This document shows positions 41,934-51,067 of a DNA stretch of 56,162 nucleotides, one piece after another; position 1 is the first letter of the stretch, and every line of letters starts with the position of its first letter. Origin of the DNA: Candidatus Nanopelagicales bacterium. GTDB lineage: Bacteria > Actinomycetota > Actinomycetes > S36-B12 > GCA-2699445. The stretch is from the NCBI GenBank assembly GCA_030700225.1, contig JAUYJT010000012.1, positions 1 to 56,162 of the forward strand, in the 5' to 3' direction. The translations under genes were made by a program, and so were the position numbers. The notes beneath the pieces were generated by a model. It was not told the DNA's origin, ran no database searches, and saw only the letters and a program-made list of their open reading frames with translations.

Positions 41934-43453
41934 TGCGTCCGATCGCGGCCGTGACCAGCGCTTGGCGCCGTTCGCTCCAATTCCGGACTGTTGCCAGCAC
42001 AGTTCTTGTCACGGTTCTCGTCGTCGGCGTCGCGGAGTTCGTACTGGTGCAGCGCATCTCGACCGGCCTGATGGAGAGCGAGCAACGCAGTGCGCTGACT
42101 GAAGTGGCGTCCGGAAGATCGATCGCCCGCGCCAGCGGTGGACCAGATCTTCCCGAGCTAGTGCGTGAGGCCGTGCTGGGCGATCTCATCAGTGAGCTGG
42201 AGGAACGAGCGGGGAGGCCCGCCGCATATGTGGTCGCTCTGCGGGTGCGTTCTGACCCGGATGCCGTCAGCCCTCCCGACGAACCAACGAGCGTCGTGAT
42301 CGATGCCTCGGTGCCACCTGAGCTTGAGCGGGCGGGGCGCGGAGCCAACGGGGTCACCTGGGCCTTCGGCCCCATCGAGTATCGCGACGGCAGGGTGGAG
42401 CCGGGCCTGATCGTGGCGGCCCCAGTAACGATCCAGGGTTTCGGCGAGTACGAACTGCTGTACCTGTTCCCGCTCACGGACGTAACCAAGGCCATCGGGC
42501 TCGTGCGATCCGCGGCCATCGTGACTGGAGTAGTTCTAGTCCTGGCGCTGGGCGCTCTGGCCTGGTGGTACAGCCGACGCCTCGTTCGACCAGTGCGGAT
42601 GGCTTCCAGGGCGGCCTCGACGCTTGCTGAGGGCGACCTGAGCAGCCGACTCGAAGTCACCGGCGAGGACGACATGGCCAGGTTGGCCGCGTCGTTCAAC
42701 ATCATGGCGGACAGCCTCGTCGATCAGATCGGGCGACTGGAGGGGCTTTCGGCCATGCAGCAGCGGTTCGTCGCAGACGTGTCGCATGAGTTGCGGACAC
42801 CTCTGACGACGATCCGCATGGCGGCCGATCTGCTATCTGACCAACTGTCGGATGTCGGATCGTCCCCCGCGACTCTCAGGGCTGCCGAGCTGCTGGTCTC
42901 GGAAGTGGACCGCTTCGAGCGGCTGCTAGGCGATCTACTGGAAGTGTCCGTTTTCGACGCGGGCGCGGCCGTGCTCGAGCTGGAGGAAGTTGACCTGGTC
43001 ACGCTGGTCACTGAAGTCGCCGAGAGCGCGCAGCGTCTGGCTCCGGACGTCAGGATCAGCGTCGCGGTGCGGGGAGGCGGTCCGTGTCTGGCGGTGTGCG
43101 ACCCGCGCCGCGTCACCCGCATAGTCCGAAACTTGGTAGTGAACGCGATCGAGTACGGTGACGCGCTGCCGGTTGCCATTGATGTCGTAGAGGACCAGGG
43201 CGGTGCCCGGGTAGTTGTCTCGGATCAGGGGTCGGGGATCAGGCCCGAGGACCTTCCCCACGTCTTCGACAGGTTCTGGAGAGCGGACCCATCGCGTGCC
43301 AGGACACTGGGCGGGACCGGGCTGGGGCTTGCCATCTCAAGGGAAGACGCCAGACTGCACGGCGGGGACCTGACGGTGTCGAGCGAACCCGGTGCGGGCA
43401 CGCGTTTCACCTTGCGTCTACCCATCGCACCGGATGACGCTGCGGAGTTATGA
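41933..43453 (+). CDS. mtrB: Sensor histidine kinase MtrB
   Basis: A 506-residue membrane kinase partner of MtrA. Layout: TM1 about 19-40, extracellular sensor to about 190, TM2 193-212, HAMP to about 265, HisKA with FVADVSHELRTPLTTIRMAA (His285), and HATPase with VVNAIEYGDALP (N box), VSDQGSGIRPEDLPHVFDRF and GGTGLGLAISRE. FVADVSHELRTPLTT is the usual MtrB phospho-box. In mycobacteria lpqB follows mtrB; here a toxin-antitoxin pair follows instead. ATG 41933 overlaps the mtrA stop by one base. Confidence 0.95.
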   Translation: MRPIAAVTSAWRRSLQFRTVASTVLVTVLVVGVAEFVLVQRISTGLMESEQRSALTEVASGRSIARASGGPDLPELVREAVLGDLISELEERAGRPAAYVVALRVRSDPDAVSPPDEPTSVVIDASVPPELERAGRGANGVTWAFGPIEYRDGRVEPGLIVAAPVTIQGFGEYELLYLFPLTDVTKAIGLVRSAAIVTGVVLVLALGALAWWYSRRLVRPVRMASRAASTLAEGDLSSRLEVTGEDDMARLAASFNIMADSLVDQIGRLEGLSAMQQRFVADVSHELRTPLTTIRMAADLLSDQLSDVGSSPATLRAAELLVSEVDRFERLLGDLLEVSVFDAGAAVLELEEVDLVTLVTEVAESAQRLAPDVRISVAVRGGGPCLAVCDPRRVTRIVRNLVVNAIEYGDALPVAIDVVEDQGGARVVVSDQGSGIRPEDLPHVFDRFWRADPSRARTLGGTGLGLAISREDARLHGGDLTVSSEPGAGTRFTLRLPIAPDDAAEL

Positions 43454-43483
43454 CAAGCGGCCAGACTAGAGTATGGTCGGAAT

Positions 43484-43744
43484 ATGGCGATGCGGAAGAT
43501 GACGTTCACGGTACCCGAGGCTCTCGCGCAGTCCCTGATGGAAGCCGCTCGAAGGGAAGGGGATCCTGCCTCCCAGCTCGTGACCAGCGCTGTTGAACGC
43601 GAACTCAGACTCCTCTTGGCCCGCAGGTTGGTTGAGGACTGGGAGGCCGAGAACGGCGCCTTCAGCGAAGCGGAGTTGGCCGACATCAGCGCGGAGATAG
43701 CCGCTGCGGACGCCGAGGCCATCCGGGCGTACGGGTCGGACTAG
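43484..43744 (+). CDS. Antitoxin-like ribbon-helix-helix protein (VapB type)
   Basis: An 86-residue protein. The first 45 residues (KMTFTVPEALAQSLMEAARR, then SQLVTSAVERELRLLLARR) have the beta-helix-helix pattern of CopG/RHH DNA-binding antitoxins. The acidic C-terminal helix (EAELADISAEIAAADAEAIR) would wrap the toxin. The PIN-domain gene starts 3 bp after its stop. Such pairs usually repress their own promoter. Confidence 0.82.
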   Translation: MAMRKMTFTVPEALAQSLMEAARREGDPASQLVTSAVERELRLLLARRLVEDWEAENGAFSEAELADISAEIAAADAEAIRAYGSD

Positions 43745-43747
43745 AGG

Positions 43748-44137
43748 GTGCTGCTGCTTCCCCACGTCTACGACGCAGGCGCGCTGATCGCCCTGGAAGC
43801 CAGCGATCGACGGATGTGGAGCGCCTACCGCAAGGAAACTGCGGAGGGTAGGCGCGTCGTGGTTCCGACCGCCGTCATCGCGCAGGTTTGGCGCCGGGGC
43901 GCGCGCCAGCCGCTGCTGGCAAGGGTCGCCGCCACGGTTGAAACTCCTGCCCTCGGGCTCGCCACGGCCAAGGCTGCCGGGGAGCTGCTGGCTGCTTCCG
44001 GGACATCTGATGTGGTCGACGCGGTGGTTGTCGTCACTGCGATGGCTGTCGGAGCGATCGTGTGGACATCCGACCCCGATGACCTGCACGCTCTCGCCAG
44101 CGCAGTGAACCGCCCCTTGGTCTGCCGCCCGGTCTAA
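43748..44137 (+). CDS. PIN-domain toxin (VapC type)
   Basis: A 129-residue PIN-domain protein. Acidic residues are placed as in VapC: D in HVYDAGALIALE, a central E-poor stretch (VVPTAVIAQVWRRGARQPLL), then D residues in GTSDVVDAVVVVTAMAVGA and WTSDPDDLHALA. These toxins are metal-dependent RNases acting on tRNA or rRNA. The usual Glu after the first helix is not clear (IAQVWR in place of the common E), which may weaken activity. GTG 43748 starts it directly after the antitoxin. Confidence 0.82.
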   Translation: MLLLPHVYDAGALIALEASDRRMWSAYRKETAEGRRVVVPTAVIAQVWRRGARQPLLARVAATVETPALGLATAKAAGELLAASGTSDVVDAVVVVTAMAVGAIVWTSDPDDLHALASAVNRPLVCRPV

Positions 44138-44194
44138 GGGAAGCCCATGGAGCCCCTTGACTACCCTTGGGCTCATGATCACCGAGCGCGTGCG

Positions 44195-45853
44195 ATGACG
44201 CCAGAACGCCTGGCCGCGACCATCAAGGCCGTTGTCCAGTCGCTGGTGGACTCCGGCGAGCTGGCGCTCGATGAGGTGCCCGACGTCGTGATCGAACGTC
44301 CGAAGAACCGCGAGCACGGAGATTACGCGACTAATGCCGCACTGAGCCTGGCCAAGCGTGCCGGAATGTCGAGCCGTGACCTCGCGTTGATGATCGCGCG
44401 GGAACTGGCCGGTGCGCCGGGAGTCAAGTCAGCGGAAGTCGCCGGGCCGGGGTTCATCAACTTCCGGATTGAGGCGGCTGCGGCCGGGGAACTGGCGAAA
44501 AGCATCGTCACCGCGGGCGCGGACTACGGGCGCGGCGCTTCGCTTGCGGGCCAGAAGGTCAACGTCGAGTTCATCTCGGCCAACCCGACGGGACCTCTGC
44601 ACCTGGGCCACACACGCTGGGCTGCCGTCGGCGACGCGATCGCGCGAGTCCTGGACGCAGCTGGGGCGGACGTCGCCCGCGAGTTCTACATCAACGATCG
44701 TGGCGTTCAGATCGACCTGTTCGGAGAATCCATCTCCGCCGCGGCGGCGGGTGAGCCAGCCCCCCGGGACGGGTATCTCGGTGGCTATGTCACCGATCTG
44801 GCGGCGCAGATCCTCGCCGACCATCCCGAGTTCGCTTCCCTGCCTGGCGAGGAGCGGCGTATCGCGTTCCGCGAAGAGGGCTACTCCCGGCAACTGCGGC
44901 AGCACAAGGACGTGCTGCACCTGTTCCGCACGGACTTCGACGTGTGGTACTCGGAACGATCGCTCCACGAGTCGGGCGCCGTGGAGCGCGCGATGGCGAA
45001 GCTGAAGGACGAAGGCTACGTCTACGAGGCTGACGGCGCCGTGTGGCTGCGAACCACGGCGTTCGATGATGACAAGGACCGCGTGCTCATCAAAGCCGAC
45101 GGGGAGCTGACGTACTTCGCCTCGGATGCCGCCTACTACGTGGACAAGAGGGACCGGGGATTCGACGTCTCCATCTACCTGCTCGGAGCCGATCATCACG
45201 GCTATGTGAACAGGCTGCGGGCCGTGGCGGCTTGCGCGGGGGATGATCCGGACAAGAACATCGAGGTCCTGATCGGTCAGCTGGTTCGGATGGTCCGCGG
45301 CGGCGAAGAGGTCATCATGTCCAAGCGCGCCGGCCGGATGCTGACATTGGAGGATCTGGTCGATGAGGTCGGGGTGGACGCCGCCCGGTACTCGTTGATC
45401 AGGTACCCGTGCGATAGTCCGCTGACATTGGACCTGGAACTCATGGTCCAGAGGACGAACGACAATCCTGTCTTCTATGTCCAGTACGCCCACGCGCGCA
45501 TCTCATCGGTGCTTCGCAACGCTGCGCAGCTGGGAATCGACTGGCGTTCTGTCGGCTTCGATCCGTCGTTGCTGACCGACGAGCGTGAGTCAGTTCTGCT
45601 CGGCGTCCTCGCGGAGCTGCCTCGGGTAGTGGCCAGCGCCGCGGAGTTGCGCGAACCGCACAGGGTCGCCCGCTACCTGGAGAACGTCGCGAGCGCTTAC
45701 CACAAGTTCTACGACTCGTGCCGGGTGCTGCCCCTGGGACAGGCGCCTGTCGAGCCGATCAACATATCCAGGCTCTGGCTGTGCGCCGCGGCTCGCCAGG
45801 TTATCGCGAACGGCCTCGAGTTGTGTGGGGTCAACGCCCCAGAGCGGATGTAG
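44195..45853 (+). CDS. argS: Arginyl-tRNA synthetase
   Basis: ArgS charges tRNA-Arg. From ATG 44195 the protein has 552 residues, normal for actinobacteria. Motifs: PKNREHGDYATNAALSLAKR, VAGPGFINFRIEA, VEFISANPTGPLHLGHTRWA with the HLGH class I signature, GADHHGYVNRLRAVAACAGD, VIMSKRAGRMLTLEDLVDEV (KMSKS region, here MSKRAG as in many ArgS) and HARISSVLRNA. An in-frame ATG at 44147 would add 16 residues with no family match. A possible -10 (TACCCT, about 44162) precedes it. Confidence 0.95.
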   Translation: MTPERLAATIKAVVQSLVDSGELALDEVPDVVIERPKNREHGDYATNAALSLAKRAGMSSRDLALMIARELAGAPGVKSAEVAGPGFINFRIEAAAAGELAKSIVTAGADYGRGASLAGQKVNVEFISANPTGPLHLGHTRWAAVGDAIARVLDAAGADVAREFYINDRGVQIDLFGESISAAAAGEPAPRDGYLGGYVTDLAAQILADHPEFASLPGEERRIAFREEGYSRQLRQHKDVLHLFRTDFDVWYSERSLHESGAVERAMAKLKDEGYVYEADGAVWLRTTAFDDDKDRVLIKADGELTYFASDAAYYVDKRDRGFDVSIYLLGADHHGYVNRLRAVAACAGDDPDKNIEVLIGQLVRMVRGGEEVIMSKRAGRMLTLEDLVDEVGVDAARYSLIRYPCDSPLTLDLELMVQRTNDNPVFYVQYAHARISSVLRNAAQLGIDWRSVGFDPSLLTDERESVLLGVLAELPRVVASAAELREPHRVARYLENVASAYHKFYDSCRVLPLGQAPVEPINISRLWLCAAARQVIANGLELCGVNAPERM

Positions 45854-45891
45854 GTCCAGTCAGGCTCAGGGGGTGACGGCTCGCGGCCGGT

Positions 45892-45897
45892 TATCCT
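45892..45897 (+). promoter_or_regulatory. -10 hexamer for leaderless lysA
   Basis: TATCCT lies 7 nt before the ATG at 45905 and there is no ribosome binding site, so the transcript likely begins at the start codon. Confidence 0.5.
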
Positions 45898-45904
45898 CAT
45901 AGGC

Positions 45905-47332
45905 ATGCGCGCGCACCCAGCCGGTCCCCGCCACGGGGACCCGATCCAGTCTGGTGTTCCGCTGCGGCCGAATTCCGTCGAGCAGGCCCTGGCCCTGGAC
46001 CCAAGGATCTGGCCGGAGACGGCTTCGCGCCAAGCTGACGGGGCCATCGTCATCGGCGGTGTCGATGTGCGCGACGTCGCAGAGCGGTTCGGCACCCCGG
46101 TGTTCGTGCTCGACGAGGTCCATCTGCGTTCAGTGGCGGCCCGGTACCGCGACGCCTTCTGCCGGAACGGCTCCGGTTGTGACGTCTATTACGCGAGCAA
46201 GGCGTTCCTGACTTCCAAGGTTGCCCGGTGGCTGGTTGACGACGGCCTTCGCATTGATGTCTGCACGGGCGGCGAGCTGGAAGTGGCCCTGCGCGCGGGT
46301 GTGCCTGGGGAATCGATCCTGTTCCATGGCAATAACAAGAGCTCCGGCGAGTTGGCGGGGGCGCTCGAAGCCGGAGTTGGTCGGTTCGTTGTCGACTCGT
46401 TCCTTGAGATCGTCCGGCTGGCCGCGCTGGCCGAGGACAAGGGCGTGATGGCTGATGTCCTTGTCCGAGTGACTGTCGGCGTTGAGGCGCACACGCACGA
46501 GTACATCGCCACGGCTCACGAGGACCAGAAGTTTGGCCTGGCCCTAGCGGATGGGTCGGCGGCTGAGGCTTGCAGGAGGGTCGCGGATCTTCCGAGTCTG
46601 CGTCTGGCGGGCCTGCATTCGCACATCGGCTCGCAGATATTCGACCCCGCCGGGTTTGAGGTCGCCGCGCGGCGACTAGTCGGGCTGGCCGCTGATCTTG
46701 CGGGTGAAGGACTCGCTGTTGGCGAGTTGAACCTGGGCGGTGGCATGGGGATCGCGTACACAAGTGACGACGATCCCCTCGACGTGTCGCAGATGGCCGA
46801 GGCGATGATCACCATCGTCGCCGGGGAGTGCCACACTCACGGGCTGCCGGTTCCGCGCCTAGCCGTCGAGCCGGGCAGGGCGATCGTTGGCCCTGCCGCG
46901 ATCACTGTGTACACAGTCGGGACAACCAAGCGCGTTGTTCTGGACTCTGGTCACTCCCGGACCTACGTGTCGGTGGACGGGGGCATGAGCGACAACATTC
47001 GAACGGCGCTGTATGACGTCGAGTACACGGTCACTCTGGCGAACCGGAGCTCCGACGCTGAGCTGATCTTGTGCCGCGTTGTGGGCAAGCACTGCGAGAG
47101 CGGGGACATCGTCGTTCGCGACGCGTGGTTGCCTGAGGACGTTTGCCCAGGGGATCTGCTGGCAGTTGCGGCGACTGGCGCCTACTGCCGATCCATGGCT
47201 TCCAACTACAACTATCTGCCCAGGCCCGGCGTAGTGGGTGTTCGCGGCGGCAAGACAGAGGTCGTTCTGCGGAGAGAGACGCTGGACGATCTGCTGGCAC
47301 TCGATCCAGGTCTCGATCCGGGGGATGAGTGA
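45905..47332 (+). CDS. lysA: Diaminopimelate decarboxylase LysA
   Basis: LysA makes lysine from meso-diaminopimelate. The 475-residue PLP enzyme (fold type III) has CDVYYASKAFLT with the PLP lysine (Lys99), GGELEVALRAGVP, FHGNNKSSGEL, GLHSHIGSQIFD, LNLGGGMGIAY, VEPGRAIVGPA and VVGKHCESGDIVV near the second active-site Cys. The N-terminal 45 residues run RPNSVEQALALDPRIWPETA, usual for actinobacteria. It stands just before hom-thrC-thrB, all branches of aspartate-derived amino acids, but a 297-bp structured gap separates them. Confidence 0.95.
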   Translation: MRAHPAGPRHGDPIQSGVPLRPNSVEQALALDPRIWPETASRQADGAIVIGGVDVRDVAERFGTPVFVLDEVHLRSVAARYRDAFCRNGSGCDVYYASKAFLTSKVARWLVDDGLRIDVCTGGELEVALRAGVPGESILFHGNNKSSGELAGALEAGVGRFVVDSFLEIVRLAALAEDKGVMADVLVRVTVGVEAHTHEYIATAHEDQKFGLALADGSAAEACRRVADLPSLRLAGLHSHIGSQIFDPAGFEVAARRLVGLAADLAGEGLAVGELNLGGGMGIAYTSDDDPLDVSQMAEAMITIVAGECHTHGLPVPRLAVEPGRAIVGPAAITVYTVGTTKRVVLDSGHSRTYVSVDGGMSDNIRTALYDVEYTVTLANRSSDAELILCRVVGKHCESGDIVVRDAWLPEDVCPGDLLAVAATGAYCRSMASNYNYLPRPGVVGVRGGKTEVVLRRETLDDLLALDPGLDPGDE

Positions 47333-47629
47333 GGCGCCGGGGATGGCTGAGAGCCCCCGCACCCCTGCCACCTCACCCCCCGCTCGCGGAAACGGCCGTT
47401 CCCAACAAACGCGCCCTTTAGGGTACAGACGCGACCGTTGCAACGGTCGTTTCCTTGCGGAACGGACGCCTTTGTGGGGAACGGCCGTTTCCGCGCAGGG
47501 GGGTAACGGCGGCATCGGCTGCGCTCGCGCAGGATGCCTGGATAGCGGGTCTTCGGGACTCCGCTGACGTCCTCTGCGATCCTTAGTGCGGACGCGGTCT
47601 CAGAGCGGCCGGTACTCAAGGAGGTTCCC
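47333..47629. other. lysA-hom intergenic region
   Basis: This 297-bp gap has no coding content. It holds the inverted repeats described at 47385-47495, and close to the hom start the ribosome binding site AAGGAGG (47618-47624). I see no short leader peptide rich in Thr or Ile codons, so classical attenuation is not supported. Confidence 0.55.
47385..47495. repeat. Nested inverted repeats between lysA and hom
   Basis: Outer arms 47385-47403 (CGCGGAAACGGCCGTTCCC) and 47477-47495 are exact complements over 19 bp. Between them lies a perfect 18-bp palindrome at 47432-47449 (CGACCGTTGCAACGGTCG). Related pieces (GCGGAACGG, AACGGACGCC) also occur in the loop. The whole could fold as one large three-part structure or act as paired operators. 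Confidence 0.8.
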
Positions 47630-48925
47630 ATGGCGGCCCCGGGGCGGGATATCACGGTTGCTCTGCTGGGCGGCGGGACGGTTGGTGGCCAAGTCGCCCG
47701 GATCATCTGTGAGAACGCCGATGAGCTTGCCTCGCGAGTCGGAGCCAGGATGGTTCTGACCGGAGTCGCTGTGCGAGACCTGGCCCGTGAACGAGCCGGG
47801 ATCGATCCGACTCTGCTGACAACTGACGCGGCGTCGCTTGCCGCGTCCGGTGCGGATGTCGTAGTCGAGCTGATCGGCGGCATCGAGCCAGCGAATTCCT
47901 GGATCTTGTCCGCGATCGGAGCCGGATCCAGCGTGGTAACCGCGAACAAGGCCTTGGTGGCTGAGCGGGGTCAGTACTTGCATGACGCAGCCGAAGCGGC
48001 CGGTGTGGATCTGTACTACGAAGCTGCCGTGGCTGGGGCCATTCCGCTGCTTCGCCCACTGGCTGACTCACTCGCTGGCGACAGGGTGCGGCGCGTTCTG
48101 GGCATCGTGAACGGTACGACCAACTACATCCTGACCAGGATGGATGAAGAGGCCGCTGACTACGCCGAGGTTCTAGCGGAAGCCCAGCGCCTCGGTTTCG
48201 CCGAAGCCGACCCAACTGCGGATGTGGCCGGGTATGACGCCGCCGCGAAGGCCGCGATCTTGGCGAGCTTGGCGTTCCACACCAGGGTGACTCTCGACGA
48301 TGTCTACCGCGAGGGAATCACGGACGTCACGGCCGAAGACGTGGCAGCGGCCAAGGAGATGGGCTTCGTGGTCAAGCTGCTGTTCGTGGCCGAGCTGACA
48401 CAGGGGGGACTGTGTGTGCGCGTGCACCCCGCGATGGTGCCCAGGTCTCATCCGCTGGCTTCCGTGAGGCTGGCTTTCAACGCGGTCTTCGTTGAGGCGG
48501 ACGCAGCTGGGGAAGTGATGTTCTATGGGCAAGGCGCCGGTGGTCAGCCGACCGCCTCGGCGGTACTGGGGGACTTGGTCACGGCGGCTCGTCACCGGGT
48601 GACGGGATCTCTCGGAGCGGCTGCTTCCACGCACGGCGACTTCAATCTGTTGCCCGTCACCGACGCGACGACATGCTTCTACGTCAACTTGCACGTGATC
48701 GATCAGCCGGGTGTTCTGGCTCGGATCGCGCAGAAGTTCGCCGACCACGGGGTGAGCATCTCGACCGTGCGTCAGGACGGCGAGGGCGATGACGCCAGAC
48801 TGATCATCCGCACTCACGCGGCGCGGGACGGCTCGCTGTACGCGACTCTGGCGGATCTTCGAAGCCTGCCTGAGGTGCGGCAGGTCGTGGGGTCAATGCG
48901 GGTGATCAGGGGCCCCGGCGAATGA
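47630..48925 (+). CDS. hom: Homoserine dehydrogenase with ACT domain
   Basis: Hom reduces aspartate semialdehyde to homoserine, feeding threonine and methionine. The 431-residue protein has the Rossmann loop [52 protein letters not shown] (substrate motif) and [19 protein letters not shown]-terminal ACT domain (about 350-431; [20 protein letters not shown]) would give feedback control, usually by threonine. AAGGAGG ends 5 nt before ATG 47630. It overlaps thrC by 4 nt. Confidence 0.95.
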   Translation: MAAPGRDITVALLGGGTVGGQVARIICENADELASRVGARMVLTGVAVRDLARERAGIDPTLLTTDAASLAASGADVVVELIGGIEPANSWILSAIGAGSSVVTANKALVAERGQYLHDAAEAAGVDLYYEAAVAGAIPLLRPLADSLAGDRVRRVLGIVNGTTNYILTRMDEEAADYAEVLAEAQRLGFAEADPTADVAGYDAAAKAAILASLAFHTRVTLDDVYREGITDVTAEDVAAAKEMGFVVKLLFVAELTQGGLCVRVHPAMVPRSHPLASVRLAFNAVFVEADAAGEVMFYGQGAGGQPTASAVLGDLVTAARHRVTGSLGAAASTHGDFNLLPVTDATTCFYVNLHVIDQPGVLARIAQKFADHGVSISTVRQDGEGDDARLIIRTHAARDGSLYATLADLRSLPEVRQVVGSMRVIRGPGE

Positions 48926-49989
48926 TGGCGAATGGGGCGCACCAGTGGCGTGGGGTCATGTCCGAATACCGCGATCGGCTTCCGGTCGGCGATGCGACTG
49001 TGACGCTTTGCGAGGGTGGGACCCCACTAGTCCGCGCCGACTGGCTCAGCGAGCGATTGTCAGCCGACGTGTGGCTGAAGTTGGAGGGCACTAACCCCAC
49101 TGGATCATTCAAGGACCGCGGTATGACCGTGGCCATCTCGCGGGCCGTCGATGAGGGAGCACGCGCGGTCATCTGCGCGTCAACGGGGAACACTAGCGCC
49201 AGTGCGGCCGCCTACGCCGGGAAGGCGGGGCTGGCCTGCGCGGTCCTGGTTCCCGCTGGGAAGATCGCGATGGGCAAGCTCGCTCAGGCGATCGTGCATG
49301 GTGCGCGCCTGTTGCAGGTGAGCGGGAGTTTCGACGACTGCCTCGAACTGGCGATGGCACTAGCGGACGAGTACCCGGTGTCATTGGTCAATAGCGTCAA
49401 TCCTGCTCGGATTCAGGGCCAGAAGACCGCCGCCTTCGAGGTCGTTGACGCACTGGGCAGGGCCCCGGATGTGCATTGTCTTCCCGTCGGCAATGCCGGG
49501 AATATCACCGCGTACTGGATGGGTTACAAGGAGATCCACGAGAACGGACAGGCCGATTCACCCCCGGCGATGTGGGGGTTCCAGGCGGCTGGTGCCGCGC
49601 CGATCGTGCTCGGACATCCGGTTTCGGACCCAGAAACCGTCGCGACCGCGATACGCATCGGGAATCCGGCCTCTTGGGGCGGCGCGGTTGCGGCCAGAGA
49701 CGAGTCCGGGGGGCTTATCGACTCGGTCACTGACGACCAGATCATGGACGCCTACCGAATGTTGGCTCGCAGAGAGGGCGCGTTCTGCGAACCCGCGAGC
49801 GCTGCGGCTGTCGCGGGATTGCTTCAGTGTCACGATGCCGGTCTGGTGCGGCCGGGCGTGACAATCGTGTGCACGCTCACGGGAAACGGTCTGAAGGATC
49901 CTCAGTGGGCGCTGGATCAGGCGAAGGAGCCCGAGACCGTCGAAGTGGACGCCGGAGCCGCCTCCAGGTTGCTCGGACTGGCGAAATGA
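48922..49989 (+). CDS. thrC: Threonine synthase
   Basis: ThrC converts O-phosphohomoserine to threonine with PLP. The 355-residue short-form enzyme shows [38 protein letters not shown] (PLP Lys64), [36 protein letters not shown] and [12 protein letters not shown]. It sits between hom and thrB with ATGA overlaps on both sides, a standard actinobacterial threonine operon. A second in-frame ATG at 48958 (MSEYRDRL) is a possible start nearer to the conserved region. Confidence 0.95.
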   Translation: MMANGAHQWRGVMSEYRDRLPVGDATVTLCEGGTPLVRADWLSERLSADVWLKLEGTNPTGSFKDRGMTVAISRAVDEGARAVICASTGNTSASAAAYAGKAGLACAVLVPAGKIAMGKLAQAIVHGARLLQVSGSFDDCLELAMALADEYPVSLVNSVNPARIQGQKTAAFEVVDALGRAPDVHCLPVGNAGNITAYWMGYKEIHENGQADSPPAMWGFQAAGAAPIVLGHPVSDPETVATAIRIGNPASWGGAVAARDESGGLIDSVTDDQIMDAYRMLARREGAFCEPASAAAVAGLLQCHDAGLVRPGVTIVCTLTGNGLKDPQWALDQAKEPETVEVDAGAASRLLGLAK

Positions 49990-50900
49990 CGCCGCCGCTG
50001 GAGCTCGCGGCGGGTTCGACCGCGCGCGTCTCGGCGCCGGCGACGAGCGCGAATCTGGGGCCTGGATACGACAGCCTCGGCCTGGCTCTGGATGTGCGCG
50101 ATGAGTACTCAGCCGTGGTGTCAGACAGGCCAGGAGTGCGCGTGGCGGTTGAGGGCCTGGAAGCGGACTCTGTGCCCACCGGCAGCGATCATCTTGTTGC
50201 CCGAGCGATGTTGCGAGGCCTGGCGCATTGGGGCGTGAGCGCCAAGGGCATTGACCTGTACTGCCTGAACCGAATCCCCCACGGTCGCGGGCTTGGCTCA
50301 TCGGCCGCCGCGATCGTTGGGGGCCTGTCGCTGGCAGCGCGTCTTGCCGGTCCCGTCAATGGCCATTCCCCCAGTGACGACGATCTGCTGAACCTGGCCG
50401 CCGATGTGGAGGGGCATCCGGACAACGTGGCGGCCGCGATGCTGGGCGGATTCACGATCGCGTGGACCAGCGGAGACCGGGTATCGGCCGTCAGTCTGGC
50501 GCCGAATCCGGACATCATGGCTGTGGTGTACGTGCCGGAGGCCACGTGCCCGACGACCGCCGCCAGGGCCGCACTCCCTGGTCGCGTTCCCCATGCCGAC
50601 GCCGCCTTCAACGCCGGGCGGGCAGCGCTTGTCGTCGCGGCGATCACGTCCGATCCGTCCCTGCTGTTCCCGGCCACTGAGGACCGCCTTCATCAGACGT
50701 ACAGGTCGGCTTCATACCCGGAAGCGATCCAACTCGTGGGGCAGCTTCGGGCCCGGGGCGTGGCAGCGTTCGTCTCGGGAGCTGGACCCGCGGTGCTCGC
50801 GCTGACCACGGACGCTGGGCTTGAGGCGGCAGGGTCAGGGAAGGCGCCCGGCTACGCGGTGATGCCGACGCGGATCGGGGCCGGAGCTGCCGCGGACTGA
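49986..50900 (+). CDS. thrB: Homoserine kinase
   Basis: ThrB phosphorylates homoserine for ThrC. The 304-residue GHMP kinase has [21 protein letters not shown], the ATP loop [37 protein letters not shown] and the C-terminal [13 protein letters not shown]. It ends the hom-thrC-thrB operon; a small hairpin follows at 50912-50930. Confidence 0.95.
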   Translation: MTPPLELAAGSTARVSAPATSANLGPGYDSLGLALDVRDEYSAVVSDRPGVRVAVEGLEADSVPTGSDHLVARAMLRGLAHWGVSAKGIDLYCLNRIPHGRGLGSSAAAIVGGLSLAARLAGPVNGHSPSDDDLLNLAADVEGHPDNVAAAMLGGFTIAWTSGDRVSAVSLAPNPDIMAVVYVPEATCPTTAARAALPGRVPHADAAFNAGRAALVVAAITSDPSLLFPATEDRLHQTYRSASYPEAIQLVGQLRARGVAAFVSGAGPAVLALTTDAGLEAAGSGKAPGYAVMPTRIGAGAAAD

Positions 50901-50911
50901 CGCTCCTGACG

Positions 50912-50930
50912 CCGGGCCAGTGGCGCCCGG
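50912..50930 (+). terminator. Hairpin after thrB
   Basis: CCGGGC (50912-50917) pairs with GCCCGG (50925-50930) around a 7-nt loop, 12 nt after the thrB stop. It is a short GC-rich stem without a T-run. Confidence 0.4.
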
Positions 50931-50942
50931 AACTGTCCGTGC

Positions 50943-50948
50943 TACGCT
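50943..50948 (+). promoter_or_regulatory. Candidate -10 for rho
   Basis: TACGCT lies about 120 nt before the rho start and just after the thrB hairpin. It would give an untranslated leader of roughly 115 nt, which is common for rho genes that control their own expression. Confidence 0.4.
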
Positions 50949-51067
50949 GATGACAACCGTTCGGGCAATAAGCTGCACATCACGCGCAGTACTGAGCTCG
51001 CGGTTTCCAATAACCATTCCGGTGCCGGATCTCGGTATCTGGAACATGGCTCGGAAGGATCAACCGA

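Noticed and set aside
47333-47629. Threonine attenuator leader peptide before hom
   Set aside because: No short frame with a run of Thr/Ile codons and a ribosome binding site is present.
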